This document shows positions 30,189 through 40,647 of a stretch of 64,000 nt of DNA, piece after piece. Source of the DNA: Hydrocarboniphaga effusa AP103 (GTDB lineage: Bacteria; Pseudomonadota; Gammaproteobacteria; Nevskiales; Nevskiaceae). The notes under the pieces are model-generated. The model had not been told where the DNA came from. It saw only the letters and a list, made by a program, of their open reading frames with translations, and searched no databases. A program made the translations under genes and the position numbers. The stretch covers positions 1,674,001 through 1,738,000 of the forward strand of contig NZ_AKGD01000001.1 of the NCBI RefSeq assembly GCF_000271305.1, in the 5' to 3' direction. Each line of letters begins with the position of its first letter. The first letter of the stretch is position 1.

Positions 30189-33100
30189 TCAGCGGCGCTC
30201 GACCGTATAAAGCAAATCTGCTCCGGTGAAAGTGCCCGATTCGGTGGAGAGTTTGAATCCTTTTCCGAGATCGTAGAGCAGCTTGAAAACATTGCCGGGC
30301 TGGAATAGCCCGATGCCGTAGGAGACGAATAATTTCGGCGACAGATACTTGCCGACCGTCAGCCGCGCCTGCTCCTGCGTTTCGCCCGGTGACGAGCCCA
30401 GCGAGATTTCATCCACGCCCAGGCCGCCACGCAGGTTCTGGGCGAGCGCGCTGCCGCCGCCGAGCCCCAGCGCCACCGCGGCACCGGACAGCATGCTGCG
30501 GTCCTGCGACGAACTGCTCTGGTCGAGCGGCCGCCCGAACAGCAGCCACGACAGCTGTTGCTGCTGGGTCATCGTCGGCTCGGAATACAGCGAGAGCTGC
30601 GGCTTTTCGAGCGTACCGCGGACGTAGATGCCGACCTTGATCTGTTCCTGCGCGGCCTGCTGGATTTCGCGGAAGGCTCGAATCTCCAGCCCCGGCTTGG
30701 CGATCGGCCCGCCGTTGAAGAGCAGCTTGCCGGTCTCGATCGTGAGGTCCTGTCCGTAGGCCTTGTAGCGGCCGTCGACGAGCCGCAGTTCGCCATAGCC
30801 GAGCGTGTCGCGGCCGGGCTCCTCGACCGCCGTCACGTCGCCTTCGATGCGCGTCTTCAGGCCGAAGCCCTCGAGCGACACCTTGTTGCCGAGCACCAGT
30901 TTCACCTCGGCGAACAGCTTGAGGCCCTGGACCGGATCGGGCGCTTCGCCGGCGGCGTTGACGATGATCTGATCGCCGCTCGGGGCGGCGCCGCTGTCCT
31001 CGACGTTGGCGAGCTTGATCTCGGCGCGCGGCACGCCGAGCGTTCCCTTGAGCCGGGCCTGCTGGTTGCCCATCTCGAACGTCAGATCGGGTGCGATCCA
31101 GGCGCGGGCGGTCGGCAGGTTGGCGGCCAGGAAGTTGTCGCCCTTGATCGCGAGCTGGAGGCGGATTCCGCCGGGCTCGGGCTTCTCCGGCAACTCGGCG
31201 TCGACCGAGCCCGGTTCGGCCGACGGCGGTTCGGCAGGCGCTTCGGGCGGGGTCGCGGTGGCGACGTTCTCGAGTTCGGTGGCGGCGTTCTCGGGCTTGG
31301 GCTGCTCGACCAGCACGGTGGTTTCGTGCGCGTTCTCGACCTGGCCCTGGATCGTCAGCTCGCCCTCGCCGGACTTGGCGCGCGCATCCACGCTGAGCCG
31401 CCCGCCCGGGCTGCCGGCGACGCGCGCGCTGACTTCGGTCAGCTCGATGCCGGGCCGCGTGAGCTTGATACGGCCGTCGCTGAGCTGGGCTTCGCCATGC
31501 AGTTCGGGGGCGCCGACGCGGCCGGCGAGCTGGTAGCGCCCGTCGAGCCGGCCCGAGGCCCCGCCGATCTCCGGACTCAGCACCGACAAAAAGGCCAGAT
31601 CGGGAAAATCGAGCCGCAGTTCGCCGCTCAGCGCGCGGTCGCTCATGACCGCGTTCGGCGCGAGCTGGGCATCGGCCTCGATGCCGCCGACGTCGAGCGG
31701 CAGTCGCAGCTCGATTCGGCCTTCGGCACCGTCGGTGACGAGCAGCCGCGCGGGCTTGAAGCCCATGCGCTGGTCGCCGTAGCCGGCCGAGCCTTCGGTG
31801 GTGTTGATCTCGGCGCGCGCCTGGCGGATCTGCCCGCCTGCGAGTTCCACCGCGGCGGTGCCGCTCAGCGCGCCGTCGAGGTGCAAGTCCTGCGGCAGCA
31901 CGGCCTTGAAATAGGCGAAGGCCAGCTGCTCGATCTGCACTTCGGCGCTGGTCGTGGCCGGCGTCTGCCTGGCCTGCAGGCAGACGCGTCCCGGATCGCT
32001 GGTCCAGCAGGCCTGGCCGATTTCGTTCTGCTGGGCCGACAGGCTCAGCGCGGCCGGCGCCTGCAAGGTCCACGGCGCGAGCGCGGCCGGGGCGATGCGG
32101 CCCTGCGCGAGCTGGCCCTGCCAGCGCTGCTTCTTATCGTCGTAGCCGCCGGCGAGTTCGATGCCGACCTGGCCTTCGCGACTGGTGGCGTCGAGCTTGA
32201 GCGTGTGCTCGCCGCGTGTGCCGCGGCCCGTCAGCGTGAGCTCGTCGATCTCGACGCCGACCGCCAGCCCGGTGGTCTTGAGGTCGAGCGTGAGCGGGCC
32301 GTTCCAGTCGAGATCGGCGGTCAGCTCGGCCGAGTTCACCGCGTAGTCGCCGAAAGCGGCGCGCGCGACATCGGCTTCGACCACCAGATGCGGCTTTTCG
32401 ACGGTGCCCTTGAAGCTCGCGGTGACCTGGGCCGAGCCGGCCAGCCGCGGAGCCAGCTCCTGCAGCTTGAGGCTCACGAGCTGCGCCTGGAGATCGTACG
32501 GCGCGCTCGCGCGGCCACTCGCGGACAGCTGGCTGCCGCCGCTCTGCACCTCGAGTTTGGCGATCTGCAGCACCTCGTCGACGTACTGGCCTTCGCCGTC
32601 GAGCTTGAGCGGGTAATTGCGCAGCTTGGAATCGTGCAGCCCGAGCTTGAAGCGCACCGCCGGCAGCTGGCCCGGCGCCGGGTCGCCGGTGACTTCGAAT
32701 TCGCCGTTGATGTCGCCCGGCCACTCGGCCGCGAACAGGCCCGGATCGAAATGCGCGATGCGGCCCTTGAGCGACCCGGCCGGCTTCGGTGCCCAGGTCA
32801 GCGGGCCGGCCGCTTCGAGCACCGCCTTGCCGACGGTCAGCCGCAGCAGGCTCAAATCCACCGACTCGGTGCTGCCCGAACCCTGCGCCTGCATGACGCC
32901 GCTCTGTTTCTGAGCGAGCAGGTCGGCATCGAGATCGAATTCGTAATGCTCGGGCATGCCCTTGAACGCGAGCTTCCCGCGCGCGCTCTCGATGACTTTG
33001 GCGTCCGCCTGCGCCGCCACGAGCGGCCAGCCGAGGCGGGTCCAGGACAATTTGGCGTCGAGCGCACCGTTCCAGCGGCCTTCGCCCTGGACTTGCGCGG

Positions 33101-33929
33101 TGGTGCCGAGCGCGGTGTCGAGCGTGAAGCGCAGATCGTCCCAACGGCCCTTGAGCGTGGCTTGGCCCTGGCGGCTCGTGACGATCGGCGGCGCCTGCGG
33201 ATCGACGGCCTGCAGCGGCCAGCGCAGGTCGCGCCACGACAGCGCGAGATCGCTGGGCTTCTGGTATCCGACGAAACCCTTGGCGCTCAGCGCGGCCGGA
33301 GCGGTCACGTCGAGCGCCGCGATGTCCACGCCCTCGTCGCTGAGTTTGGCCTTGCCGCTGAGCTGGGCCTTGCCGATCGGCGCGTAGTCGGCCGACAGGT
33401 TTTCGATCTTCACCTCGCGGCCGATCCAGCTGCCTTTGAACGCCGCGTTCGGCACGATGACGGTCGGCTGCGTGGCGCCGACCGTCCACAGCTGGAAGTC
33501 GCGCAGCGCCAGCGACTTGATCTCGATGGCCACCGGCAAGCGCGACAGCGGCGGCTGGTTCGATTCGGGCTTGGGCGGTTCCTCGGGCTTGTCCTTGAGC
33601 CGCACGTCGACGCCCTCGACCGCGAGCGACTCGATGCCGACGCGCCGGTCGAGCAGCCATTCGGGCTTCCAGGCCAGCGCCACGCGGCGCACGCCGACGC
33701 GGATGCCGTCGTCCTCGTAGACGATGTCCTTCCATTCGAGCGCCCCGGCCACCGAGCCGTGGCGCTCGCCGACGCTGATCTGCGCGCCGAGCAGGCCCGG
33801 CAGGCGGGCAAGCAGGAAGCCGTTGCCCGATTCGCTGCCGATCAGCCAGGCGACGATCGCCGGGATCGACACCAGCAGAATCAGCAGCCCGAACGAGGTC
33901 CAGGCCAGTGCGCGCAAGGGCCGGCTCAC
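30189..33929 (-). CDS. tamB: Translocation and assembly module inner-membrane subunit TamB
   Basis: A 1,246-residue AsmA-like protein with one N-terminal membrane anchor (about 8-30) and a long beta-taco of repeating strands across the periplasm. It ends in the DUF490/TamB domain, recognisable from segments such as LLFNGGPI-KPGLEIRA, IYVRGTLEKPQLSLYSEP, QQLSWLLFGRP and SSPGETQEQARLTVGKYLSPKLFVSY. TamB works with TamA in outer-membrane protein insertion and anterograde phospholipid transport. Its ATG overlaps the tamA stop (33926-33929). Residues about 865-925 are a Pro/Glu-rich, low-complexity insert. Confidence 0.95.
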   Translation of the reverse strand: MSRPLRALAWTSFGLLILLVSIPAIVAWLIGSESGNGFLLARLPGLLGAQISVGERHGSVAGALEWKDIVYEDDGIRVGVRRVALAWKPEWLLDRRVGIESLAVEGVDVRLKDKPEEPPKPESNQPPLSRLPVAIEIKSLALRDFQLWTVGATQPTVIVPNAAFKGSWIGREVKIENLSADYAPIGKAQLSGKAKLSDEGVDIAALDVTAPAALSAKGFVGYQKPSDLALSWRDLRWPLQAVDPQAPPIVTSRQGQATLKGRWDDLRFTLDTALGTTAQVQGEGRWNGALDAKLSWTRLGWPLVAAQADAKVIESARGKLAFKGMPEHYEFDLDADLLAQKQSGVMQAQGSGSTESVDLSLLRLTVGKAVLEAAGPLTWAPKPAGSLKGRIAHFDPGLFAAEWPGDINGEFEVTGDPAPGQLPAVRFKLGLHDSKLRNYPLKLDGEGQYVDEVLQIAKLEVQSGGSQLSASGRASAPYDLQAQLVSLKLQELAPRLAGSAQVTASFKGTVEKPHLVVEADVARAAFGDYAVNSAELTADLDWNGPLTLDLKTTGLAVGVEIDELTLTGRGTRGEHTLKLDATSREGQVGIELAGGYDDKKQRWQGQLAQGRIAPAALAPWTLQAPAALSLSAQQNEIGQACWTSDPGRVCLQARQTPATTSAEVQIEQLAFAYFKAVLPQDLHLDGALSGTAAVELAGGQIRQARAEINTTEGSAGYGDQRMGFKPARLLVTDGAEGRIELRLPLDVGGIEADAQLAPNAVMSDRALSGELRLDFPDLAFLSVLSPEIGGASGRLDGRYQLAGRVGAPELHGEAQLSDGRIKLTRPGIELTEVSARVAGSPGGRLSVDARAKSGEGELTIQGQVENAHETTVLVEQPKPENAATELENVATATPPEAPAEPPSAEPGSVDAELPEKPEPGGIRLQLAIKGDNFLAANLPTARAWIAPDLTFEMGNQQARLKGTLGVPRAEIKLANVEDSGAAPSGDQIIVNAAGEAPDPVQGLKLFAEVKLVLGNKVSLEGFGLKTRIEGDVTAVEEPGRDTLGYGELRLVDGRYKAYGQDLTIETGKLLFNGGPIAKPGLEIRAFREIQQAAQEQIKVGIYVRGTLEKPQLSLYSEPTMTQQQQLSWLLFGRPLDQSSSSQDRSMLSGAAVALGLGGGSALAQNLRGGLGVDEISLGSSPGETQEQARLTVGKYLSPKLFVSYGIGLFQPGNVFKLLYDLGKGFKLSTESGTFTGADLLYTVERR

Positions 33930-35740
33930 AGGCCCACCCTCACGCCGATATGGAGGCGCAGGCCGAGAAACTGCGTATCGCCCTCGCCGGTCAGCGGATG
34001 CGCGAGGTCGACGCTGAAGGTGCCGACCGGGGCGCGATAGCGCAGGCCCAGGCCGGCGCCGTAATACATCTTCACCGGAAAGGTTTCGTCGGCCCCGCCG
34101 CCATCGACGAACACCGCCGCGCCCCAGCTGCCCTTGATGCGCCGCTCGAGCTCGATGCTGGCCGTCGTCAGATATTGACCGCCGATGACGTCGCCATCGT
34201 CGTTCCTGGTGCCGATGGCCTGGTAGTCGTAGCCGCGCACGCTCTGGTCGCCACCGGCGAAGAAGCGCTGCGAGGCCGGCAGGGCCGAGAAATCGTCATG
34301 GAAGTTGGCGCCGAGCTCGACGCGCCCGAGCACGCGCGTGCGCCAGTCGAACGAATAGACGCCGCGCAGCAGGCCATAGGTGCGGATGAAGCTCGCATTC
34401 GACAGCAGGTTTTCCTTGGCACCGTGCACGTCGGTGAACAGATACCAGCCCTGGCGTGCGTTGATCGGATCGTCGAGTTCGGTGCGCGTGAACGAGACGC
34501 CGGGCGTCAGCAGGTCGGCCGTCACTTTGTTTTTGGTGACCGTGACGATCGGCGGCCCGGCCGGATCCTCGGGGTTGGGCACCTCCGTCGTCGTCGTGCC
34601 GAGCTCCGATTCTTCGTGAATGAATTCGACGTAAAGCCGCCGATGCCAGTCGCCCGGGCTGCGGTTGAGGCTCGCGCCAATGGTGTACTTGGAGGTGTCG
34701 CCGCTCTCGAGCTGCTGCGCTTCGGTAGTGGCGCTCAGCGAGATGTTTTCGCCGGGCTCGGCACCGAGCGGAATTCGATAATTGGCGCCGATGGCGTTCT
34801 TGATCTGCGACAGCCGCATGTCGGCGTCGAGGTTGTGCCCGTACTTGTTGATGCGCCGCCACTCGGTGCCGAGCGAGAGCCGTGCGCCGGTGTCGGTGCC
34901 GTAGCCGACGCCGGCTTCGTAGCGATGCTTGTTGCGCGGCGTGGTGTGGATGATCACCGGCACGTGATGCTCGGCATCGGCCTCGGCGCGCTTGGGCTCG
35001 ATTTCGACCGATTGGAAGTAACCGAGGTCGCCGAGCGCGAACTGCTGGTCGAGCAGCTCCTGCGGGTCGAAGACATCGCCTTCCTTGAGCACGATGTAGC
35101 GCTCGATGAATTCGGGGTCGAGCCCCTGCTGTTCGAGCGTGATCTTGCCGAGCAGATAGCGCGGACCGGTCTGCATGTGCAGCACCACGTTGGCCTGGCG
35201 CGCTTCGGGGTTCACGCGCAGCTCGCTCTTCTCCCAGTGCGCGTCGAGAAAGCCGGAGGCGTAGGCCGCATCGGCCAGCTGCTTCTTGGCGTCTTCGTAG
35301 TCGGCGTGCCTGAGCCGCTCCTCGGGCTTCAGCCGCCGCTCGATGCGGCGCAGCGCGTCCTTGAAGCCCGCGTTGTCCTTGCCCTCACCGAGCAGCTGCA
35401 CATCGACCTCGCCGATGCGCGTCGCCTCCCCCGCGTCGATCCTGTAGCGCGCGGTCCAGTTCGGCGCCTTGCCGGTGAGCTCGGATTCGATGGTCGGGCT
35501 GTAATAGCCATAGGGCTGCAGCGCGGTTTCGATGTCGCGCTTGGCCTGTGCGTTGAGGCGCTCGACCAGGGTGTCGTCGAGATCCTTGCGCTCGCGCTGC
35601 TGACGGATCGTCAGGCGGGTTTCGACGTTGGCGAGTTCGTCGCCATCGATTCCCTCGACGACCACGCGCACCTCGGCCAGGGCCGTAGCCGCCACGAGCA
35701 CGAGGGGGATGCAGCCCAGGACATAAAAGCGGCCTCTCAT
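33926..35740 (-). CDS. tamA: Outer-membrane BamA-like subunit TamA
   Basis: A 604-residue Omp85 protein. A signal peptide (about 1-22) precedes three POTRA domains (about 23-270) and a 16-strand barrel. The barrel carries the lid-loop signature FFAGGDQSVRGYDYQ near residue 500 and the terminal strand motif. It pairs with TamB, with which it shares a four-base ATGA overlap, so the two are translationally coupled. Confidence 0.95.
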   Translation of the reverse strand: MRGRFYVLGCIPLVLVAATALAEVRVVVEGIDGDELANVETRLTIRQQRERKDLDDTLVERLNAQAKRDIETALQPYGYYSPTIESELTGKAPNWTARYRIDAGEATRIGEVDVQLLGEGKDNAGFKDALRRIERRLKPEERLRHADYEDAKKQLADAAYASGFLDAHWEKSELRVNPEARQANVVLHMQTGPRYLLGKITLEQQGLDPEFIERYIVLKEGDVFDPQELLDQQFALGDLGYFQSVEIEPKRAEADAEHHVPVIIHTTPRNKHRYEAGVGYGTDTGARLSLGTEWRRINKYGHNLDADMRLSQIKNAIGANYRIPLGAEPGENISLSATTEAQQLESGDTSKYTIGASLNRSPGDWHRRLYVEFIHEESELGTTTTEVPNPEDPAGPPIVTVTKNKVTADLLTPGVSFTRTELDDPINARQGWYLFTDVHGAKENLLSNASFIRTYGLLRGVYSFDWRTRVLGRVELGANFHDDFSALPASQRFFAGGDQSVRGYDYQAIGTRNDDGDVIGGQYLTTASIELERRIKGSWGAAVFVDGGGADETFPVKMYYGAGLGLRYRAPVGTFSVDLAHPLTGEGDTQFLGLRLHIGVRVGL

Positions 35741-35831
35741 TCGGCCAATGGTACCGTCATTGCCTGGCTATCCAGTGGCACTTGAGCATGTCGAACACCG
35801 CCTGCGTGAGACGCCGAACGCAGCTTCCTGA

Positions 35832-36203
35832 TCAGCCCCGCCAGAGTTCGTTGGTTTCGACCTGGTGCACGTTCGAAATCTTGCGCGACAGCTCCACCGC
35901 GCGATAGATCATGGGCACGCTCTTGACCGTGCCGGCCAGCATCACCACGCCGTTGAGCGTCGACACGCGGATATTGCCCTTGAGCAGCGGATCGGCCTCG
36001 AGCACGGCGATGACCTCGCGCGTGATCGCCAGATCGGCTTCGCTCATTTTGAACGGAGTGAAATCCTGCACTACCTCGACCCGGGGCGAGCGGGCTTCGA
36101 AACCCTGAATCGGCGAATCGTCCTGCGCCATCGCGGGCAAGGCCAGAGCGGCCAGCGCCAGCGTTGCGGCTTGCAATGTCGACCGAATCATTCCTGCGCT
36201 CAT
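35832..36203 (-). CDS. Small periplasmic BON-domain protein
   Basis: A 123-residue exported protein (from the ATG at 36203; an alternative ATG at 36191 gives 119 residues). The signal peptide ends near ALPAMA. The rest forms one BON domain, with the typical D-x-x-I-x-x-x-V-x-x-x-L start and the GNIRVSTLNGVVMLAGTV core. BON domains bind phospholipid or envelope components. It lies between tamA and a set of osmotic or stress-type small genes on the same strand. Confidence 0.7.
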   Translation of the reverse strand: MSAGMIRSTLQAATLALAALALPAMAQDDSPIQGFEARSPRVEVVQDFTPFKMSEADLAITREVIAVLEADPLLKGNIRVSTLNGVVMLAGTVKSVPMIYRAVELSRKISNVHQVETNELWRG

Positions 36204-36355
36204 CTCCAAACTCCGAATCGCCCTACGGTGAGATGAGCCGAAGTTTGCACGTCGCATGCGCTCGCGTCGACAACGGCATTGTTTCGATGAATGCCGGGCA
36301 GCGCGCCGCAAAAAGGCCGCAACCGATACGGATGCGGCCTCGCTTGCCCAGCCGC

Positions 36356-36547
36356 TTAGTGCTTGAGGTTGCGCACGCCGTCGCGAACCGCGTCCTTGGC
36401 CTTGCCGACCCCTTCCTGCACCTTGCCCTCGGCGCGCTTGGCGGCGCCCTTGGCTTCCATCTCACGATTGCCGGTGACTTCGCCGACCTTCTGCTTGGCG
36501 GCGCCCATGGCCTGCTTGGCCTTACCTTCGATGACGTTCTTGTCCAT
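36356..36547 (-). CDS. CsbD-family stress protein
   Basis: A 63-residue, highly charged, Ala/Lys/Gly-rich protein that begins MDKNVIEGKAKQ and contains the VGEVTGNREMEAKG repeat typical of CsbD (general stress response). The function is unknown. It belongs to a run of stress-associated small genes (BON, CsbD, BON, DUF1328). The ATG is preceded by a GGAG-type site. Confidence 0.88.
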   Translation of the reverse strand: MDKNVIEGKAKQAMGAAKQKVGEVTGNREMEAKGAAKRAEGKVQEGVGKAKDAVRDGVRNLKH

Positions 36548-36762
36548 GAGAAGACTCCTATTTCTACAGCAGGAAGGCGGTCTTATCGATACGGCTCAGG
36601 CGACGGCTATCAACCGGATTCGCGTAGGCCGCATCGATAACAAACTGATATTTCGTTTCATCGAAACGGCTTCACCGCCTCGACGACCGCTGCCGCACCT
36701 TGCGGCGAACCCGGCCGACCGTCATTGACCGGCCGGGTCATATCGAATCTGCCGCTCGGCTC

Positions 36763-37419
36763 TTACGAGCTCGAGCCAACCTTCAGCTTGTCGTCGTCGA
36801 CACTCTTCACGCCGTTGATGCCCTTGGCGATGGTGATCGCACGCTCACGCGCGGTGTCCGACGCCACCTTGCCGTCGAGCTTCACCACGCCGTCGTCGGT
36901 GTCGACCTTGATGGCGGTGGCCTTGACCTGATCGTCGGCCGCGAAGCTGGCCTTCACCTTGGTGGTGATCATCGCGTCGGAGACCGCTTCGCCGGCGTTG
37001 CTCGCCGCGCTATCGGCCTTGGCGCTCATGTCGTCGATGGCCGACGGAGCCGAAATCCGGTTGTCGATGCCCTTCACTTCGGCGACGTTGCGGGCGAGTT
37101 CCTCGGCCGCATCCTTGGCCTTCGCCGAGTCGGCCTGGCCGCTCAGCGTGACGACACCGTTGTTTGTCTCGACGTCGATTTTCGCGCTCTCGGTACGCGC
37201 ATCGTTGGACAGGTTTTCCTTGACCTTGGCCGTGATGCCGGTGTCATCGAGCGCCGCGCCGAGCGAGGCGCTTTCCTTGGGCGCGTCGGCGGCGGCGGAA
37301 TCCGACATCTGGCCGTCGGGGCGCTTGCAGGCGGTCATGCCGGCCGTCATGCCGAGCGTCGCGGCGACACCCAGGGCGATGAGGGTCTTGCGTTTGAGTT
37401 CGAGGGTTTGAAGTTTCAT
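36763..37419 (-). CDS. Two-BON-domain envelope stress protein (OsmY-like)
   Basis: A 218-residue protein with an N-terminal signal and a possible lipobox (MTAC, Cys31). Two BON domains follow, recognisable as TAKVKENLSNDARTESAKIDVETNNGVVTLSG near 64-95 and TTKVKASFAADDQVKATAIKV near 150-185. The layout resembles OsmY, which protects the envelope under hyperosmotic stress. It lies between the CsbD and DUF1328 genes. Confidence 0.85.
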   Translation of the reverse strand: MKLQTLELKRKTLIALGVAATLGMTAGMTACKRPDGQMSDSAAADAPKESASLGAALDDTGITAKVKENLSNDARTESAKIDVETNNGVVTLSGQADSAKAKDAAEELARNVAEVKGIDNRISAPSAIDDMSAKADSAASNAGEAVSDAMITTKVKASFAADDQVKATAIKVDTDDGVVKLDGKVASDTARERAITIAKGINGVKSVDDDKLKVGSSS

Positions 37420-37545
37420 TACGCACTCCTTGCGCTATTGGGAACTTGTTGTGGCAAGCGGGCCTCTTGCCCGCGCCAGCGGAAATTCGGGTGGGCAGCG
37501 GTGAGTCGACGCGCCGGATCAACCGGGCGTCGACTCGAACCGGTG

Positions 37546-37710
37546 CTATGTCGCGGAGCGGCGGCCGGTGACCAGCGACACCACGAACAGCACCAGGAAG
37601 ACCAGGAACAGAACCTTGGCGATCCAGGCAGCGGTGCCGGCGATACCGAAGAAGCCCAGGCCGCCTGCGATGAGGGCAATGATCAGAAAGACAACGGCAT
37701 AGCTCAGCAT
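37546..37710 (-). CDS. DUF1328-family small membrane protein
   Basis: A 54-residue protein with two membrane segments, beginning [20 protein letters not shown] and ending in a short charged tail (TGRRSAT). It matches DUF1328 (YtjA-like). A strong GGAGG site lies five to six bases before the ATG. It is transcribed with the stress-type genes downstream. The function is unknown. Confidence 0.88.
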   Translation of the reverse strand: MLSYAVVFLIIALIAGGLGFFGIAGTAAWIAKVLFLVFLVLFVVSLVTGRRSAT

Positions 37711-37895
37711 GACATCCTCCTTGAAGTTGGCTCGTTGGCTCGGGAGAGAGGACATCCACTCGGCCCGCTCAACTGGAGGCTAGATTGAACTCGGGCAATG
37801 ACTCGCTGCTGAACTTTCCCGGTGAAAAACTTTCCACTGAATGAATGCCTTACGCGTGATTTCAGACATTCCGCACAGCACTGCCGACGCCCGGA

Positions 37896-38705
37896 TCAGC
37901 GCAGGCCCGCCAGCACCGGAGCGGTTTGCGGGCGCTGGCCGAGCCACAGTTCGAACGAGCTTGCGGCCTGCTCGACGAGCATGCCGAGACCGTCTTCGAC
38001 GACCGCCGCCGATTGCTTGCGCGCCCAGTTCGCGAACGGCTCGCTGGCGATGCCGTAGCTCAGGTCGTAGCACTTGGCGCCCGCTGCGAGCAGGCCCGGC
38101 GGAAGTCGCGGCATGTCACCGGAATGACCGGCCGACGTTGCGTTGATGACGACGTCGAAGGCGTCGCCCTTGAGCGCCAGATGCGTGCGCGGGACCAGCG
38201 GACCGACAGCCTTGAACCGTTCGGCCAGATCTTCGGGCTTCCACGGATTGCGGTTCGACACCACGAGCAGTTTGGGGCCGGCTTCGAGCAACGGCCCGAT
38301 GATGCCGCGCGCCGCCCCACCGGCGCCGAGTATCAGCACGCGCTGACCGTTGATCTCGATCCCCAGGCGCGCGAGATCGCGCAACAGGCCTTCGCCGTCG
38401 GTGTTGTCGCCGCGCCAGCCGGTATCGGTGCGAATCAGGCAATTCACTGCGCCCGCGAGTTGCGCACGCTCGCTCACGCTTTCGCAAAGCGCCGCAACCG
38501 CCGCCTTGTGCGGCAAGGTCACGTTGAGTCCGGCGTAGCCTTGCGCGTGCAATTCACGCAGGCGATCGGCGAGTTGCCTGGGCTCGATCTCGATGGCCTG
38601 GTATTGCAGCTCGACACCGCAATCCTGGGCGAACTGCGCGTGGATGCGCGGCGACTTGGAGTGCGAGACAGGCTGGCCGATTACTGCGAAGCGGGCGACG
38701 CTCAT
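37896..38705 (-). CDS. aroE: Shikimate dehydrogenase
   Basis: Reduces 3-dehydroshikimate to shikimate with NADPH in aromatic amino-acid synthesis. The 269-residue protein has the start motif VIGQPVSHSKSP, catalytic Lys in LNVTLPHK near residue 67, the NTDGEG motif near 103 and the dinucleotide fold GAGGAARG near 130. It lies 74 bases downstream of hemB on the same strand. Confidence 0.95.
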   Translation of the reverse strand: MSVARFAVIGQPVSHSKSPRIHAQFAQDCGVELQYQAIEIEPRQLADRLRELHAQGYAGLNVTLPHKAAVAALCESVSERAQLAGAVNCLIRTDTGWRGDNTDGEGLLRDLARLGIEINGQRVLILGAGGAARGIIGPLLEAGPKLLVVSNRNPWKPEDLAERFKAVGPLVPRTHLALKGDAFDVVINATSAGHSGDMPRLPPGLLAAGAKCYDLSYGIASEPFANWARKQSAAVVEDGLGMLVEQAASSFELWLGQRPQTAPVLAGLR

Positions 38706-38779
38706 GGGCTTGCGAAGTCTTTAGTCTGTAACGAAGAAATGTTGCGAATGCGACGTTTGAAGCGAGGCTTACGCCCGCA

Positions 38780-40080
<1,301 letters not shown>

Positions 40081-40146
40081 GTTGAGCGGCCGCCCTGCGG
40101 CTGCCCGATTCGTTCGCGCCCCCATTCACTGCCACTTGGAGCGCCG

Positions 40147-40647
40147 ATGAATCAAGCCTTGAAACCTCTCTTCCCCATTGCCGCCGATCGCGCCGAGCTG
40201 CCGCGCGTGGCCTTCGTGCAGGCCTGCTGGCATCGCGAGATCGTCGATCGCTGCCGCGACGGCTTCGGCGCGGAGCTGCAGCGCCTCGGCTTTGCGGCCG
40301 ATCAGATCGACTACTACGAAGTCCCGGGCGCCTACGAGCTGCCGCTGCAGACGCGCCTGCTCGCCAAAAGCGGGCGTTACGCGGCGATCGTCGCGGCCGG
40401 CCTGGTCGTCGACGGCGGCATCTATCGCCACGACTTCGTCGCCCAGGCCGTCATCGACGGACTCATGCGCAACCAGCTCGACCTCGAAGTGCCGATGCTC
40501 TCGGCCGTGCTGACGCCGCATCACTTCCACGAGCACGAAGAACATCGCCGCTATTTCGGCGAGCACTTCGTCGTCAAGGGAACCGAAGCCGCGCGCGCCT
40601 GCGCGGCGACCCTCGAGGCGACGCGCAAGGCGCTGGCGCTCGCCTAG
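40147..40647 (+). CDS. ribH: 6,7-Dimethyl-8-ribityllumazine synthase, RibH2-type
   Basis: Catalyses the penultimate step of riboflavin synthesis. The 166-residue protein resembles the RibH2 (type-II, decameric) enzyme of Brucella and Mesorhizobium rather than the icosahedral form. This is seen in VPGAYELPLQ, AAGLVVDGGIYRHDFVAQAVIDG and the late PHHFHEHEEHRRYF. It stands alone with its own FMN riboswitch, away from other rib genes. GGAG precedes the ATG. Its TAG stop overlaps the TAG of the convergent hydrolase gene in a shared CTAG (40644-40647). Confidence 0.95.
   Translation: MNQALKPLFPIAADRAELPRVAFVQACWHREIVDRCRDGFGAELQRLGFAADQIDYYEVPGAYELPLQTRLLAKSGRYAAIVAAGLVVDGGIYRHDFVAQAVIDGLMRNQLDLEVPMLSAVLTPHHFHEHEEHRRYFGEHFVVKGTEAARACAATLEATRKALALA

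Noticed and set aside
30558..34040. 1,160-codon plus-strand open frame
   Set aside because: Antisense to tamB; high GC keeps many frames open here, and the translation is low-complexity.
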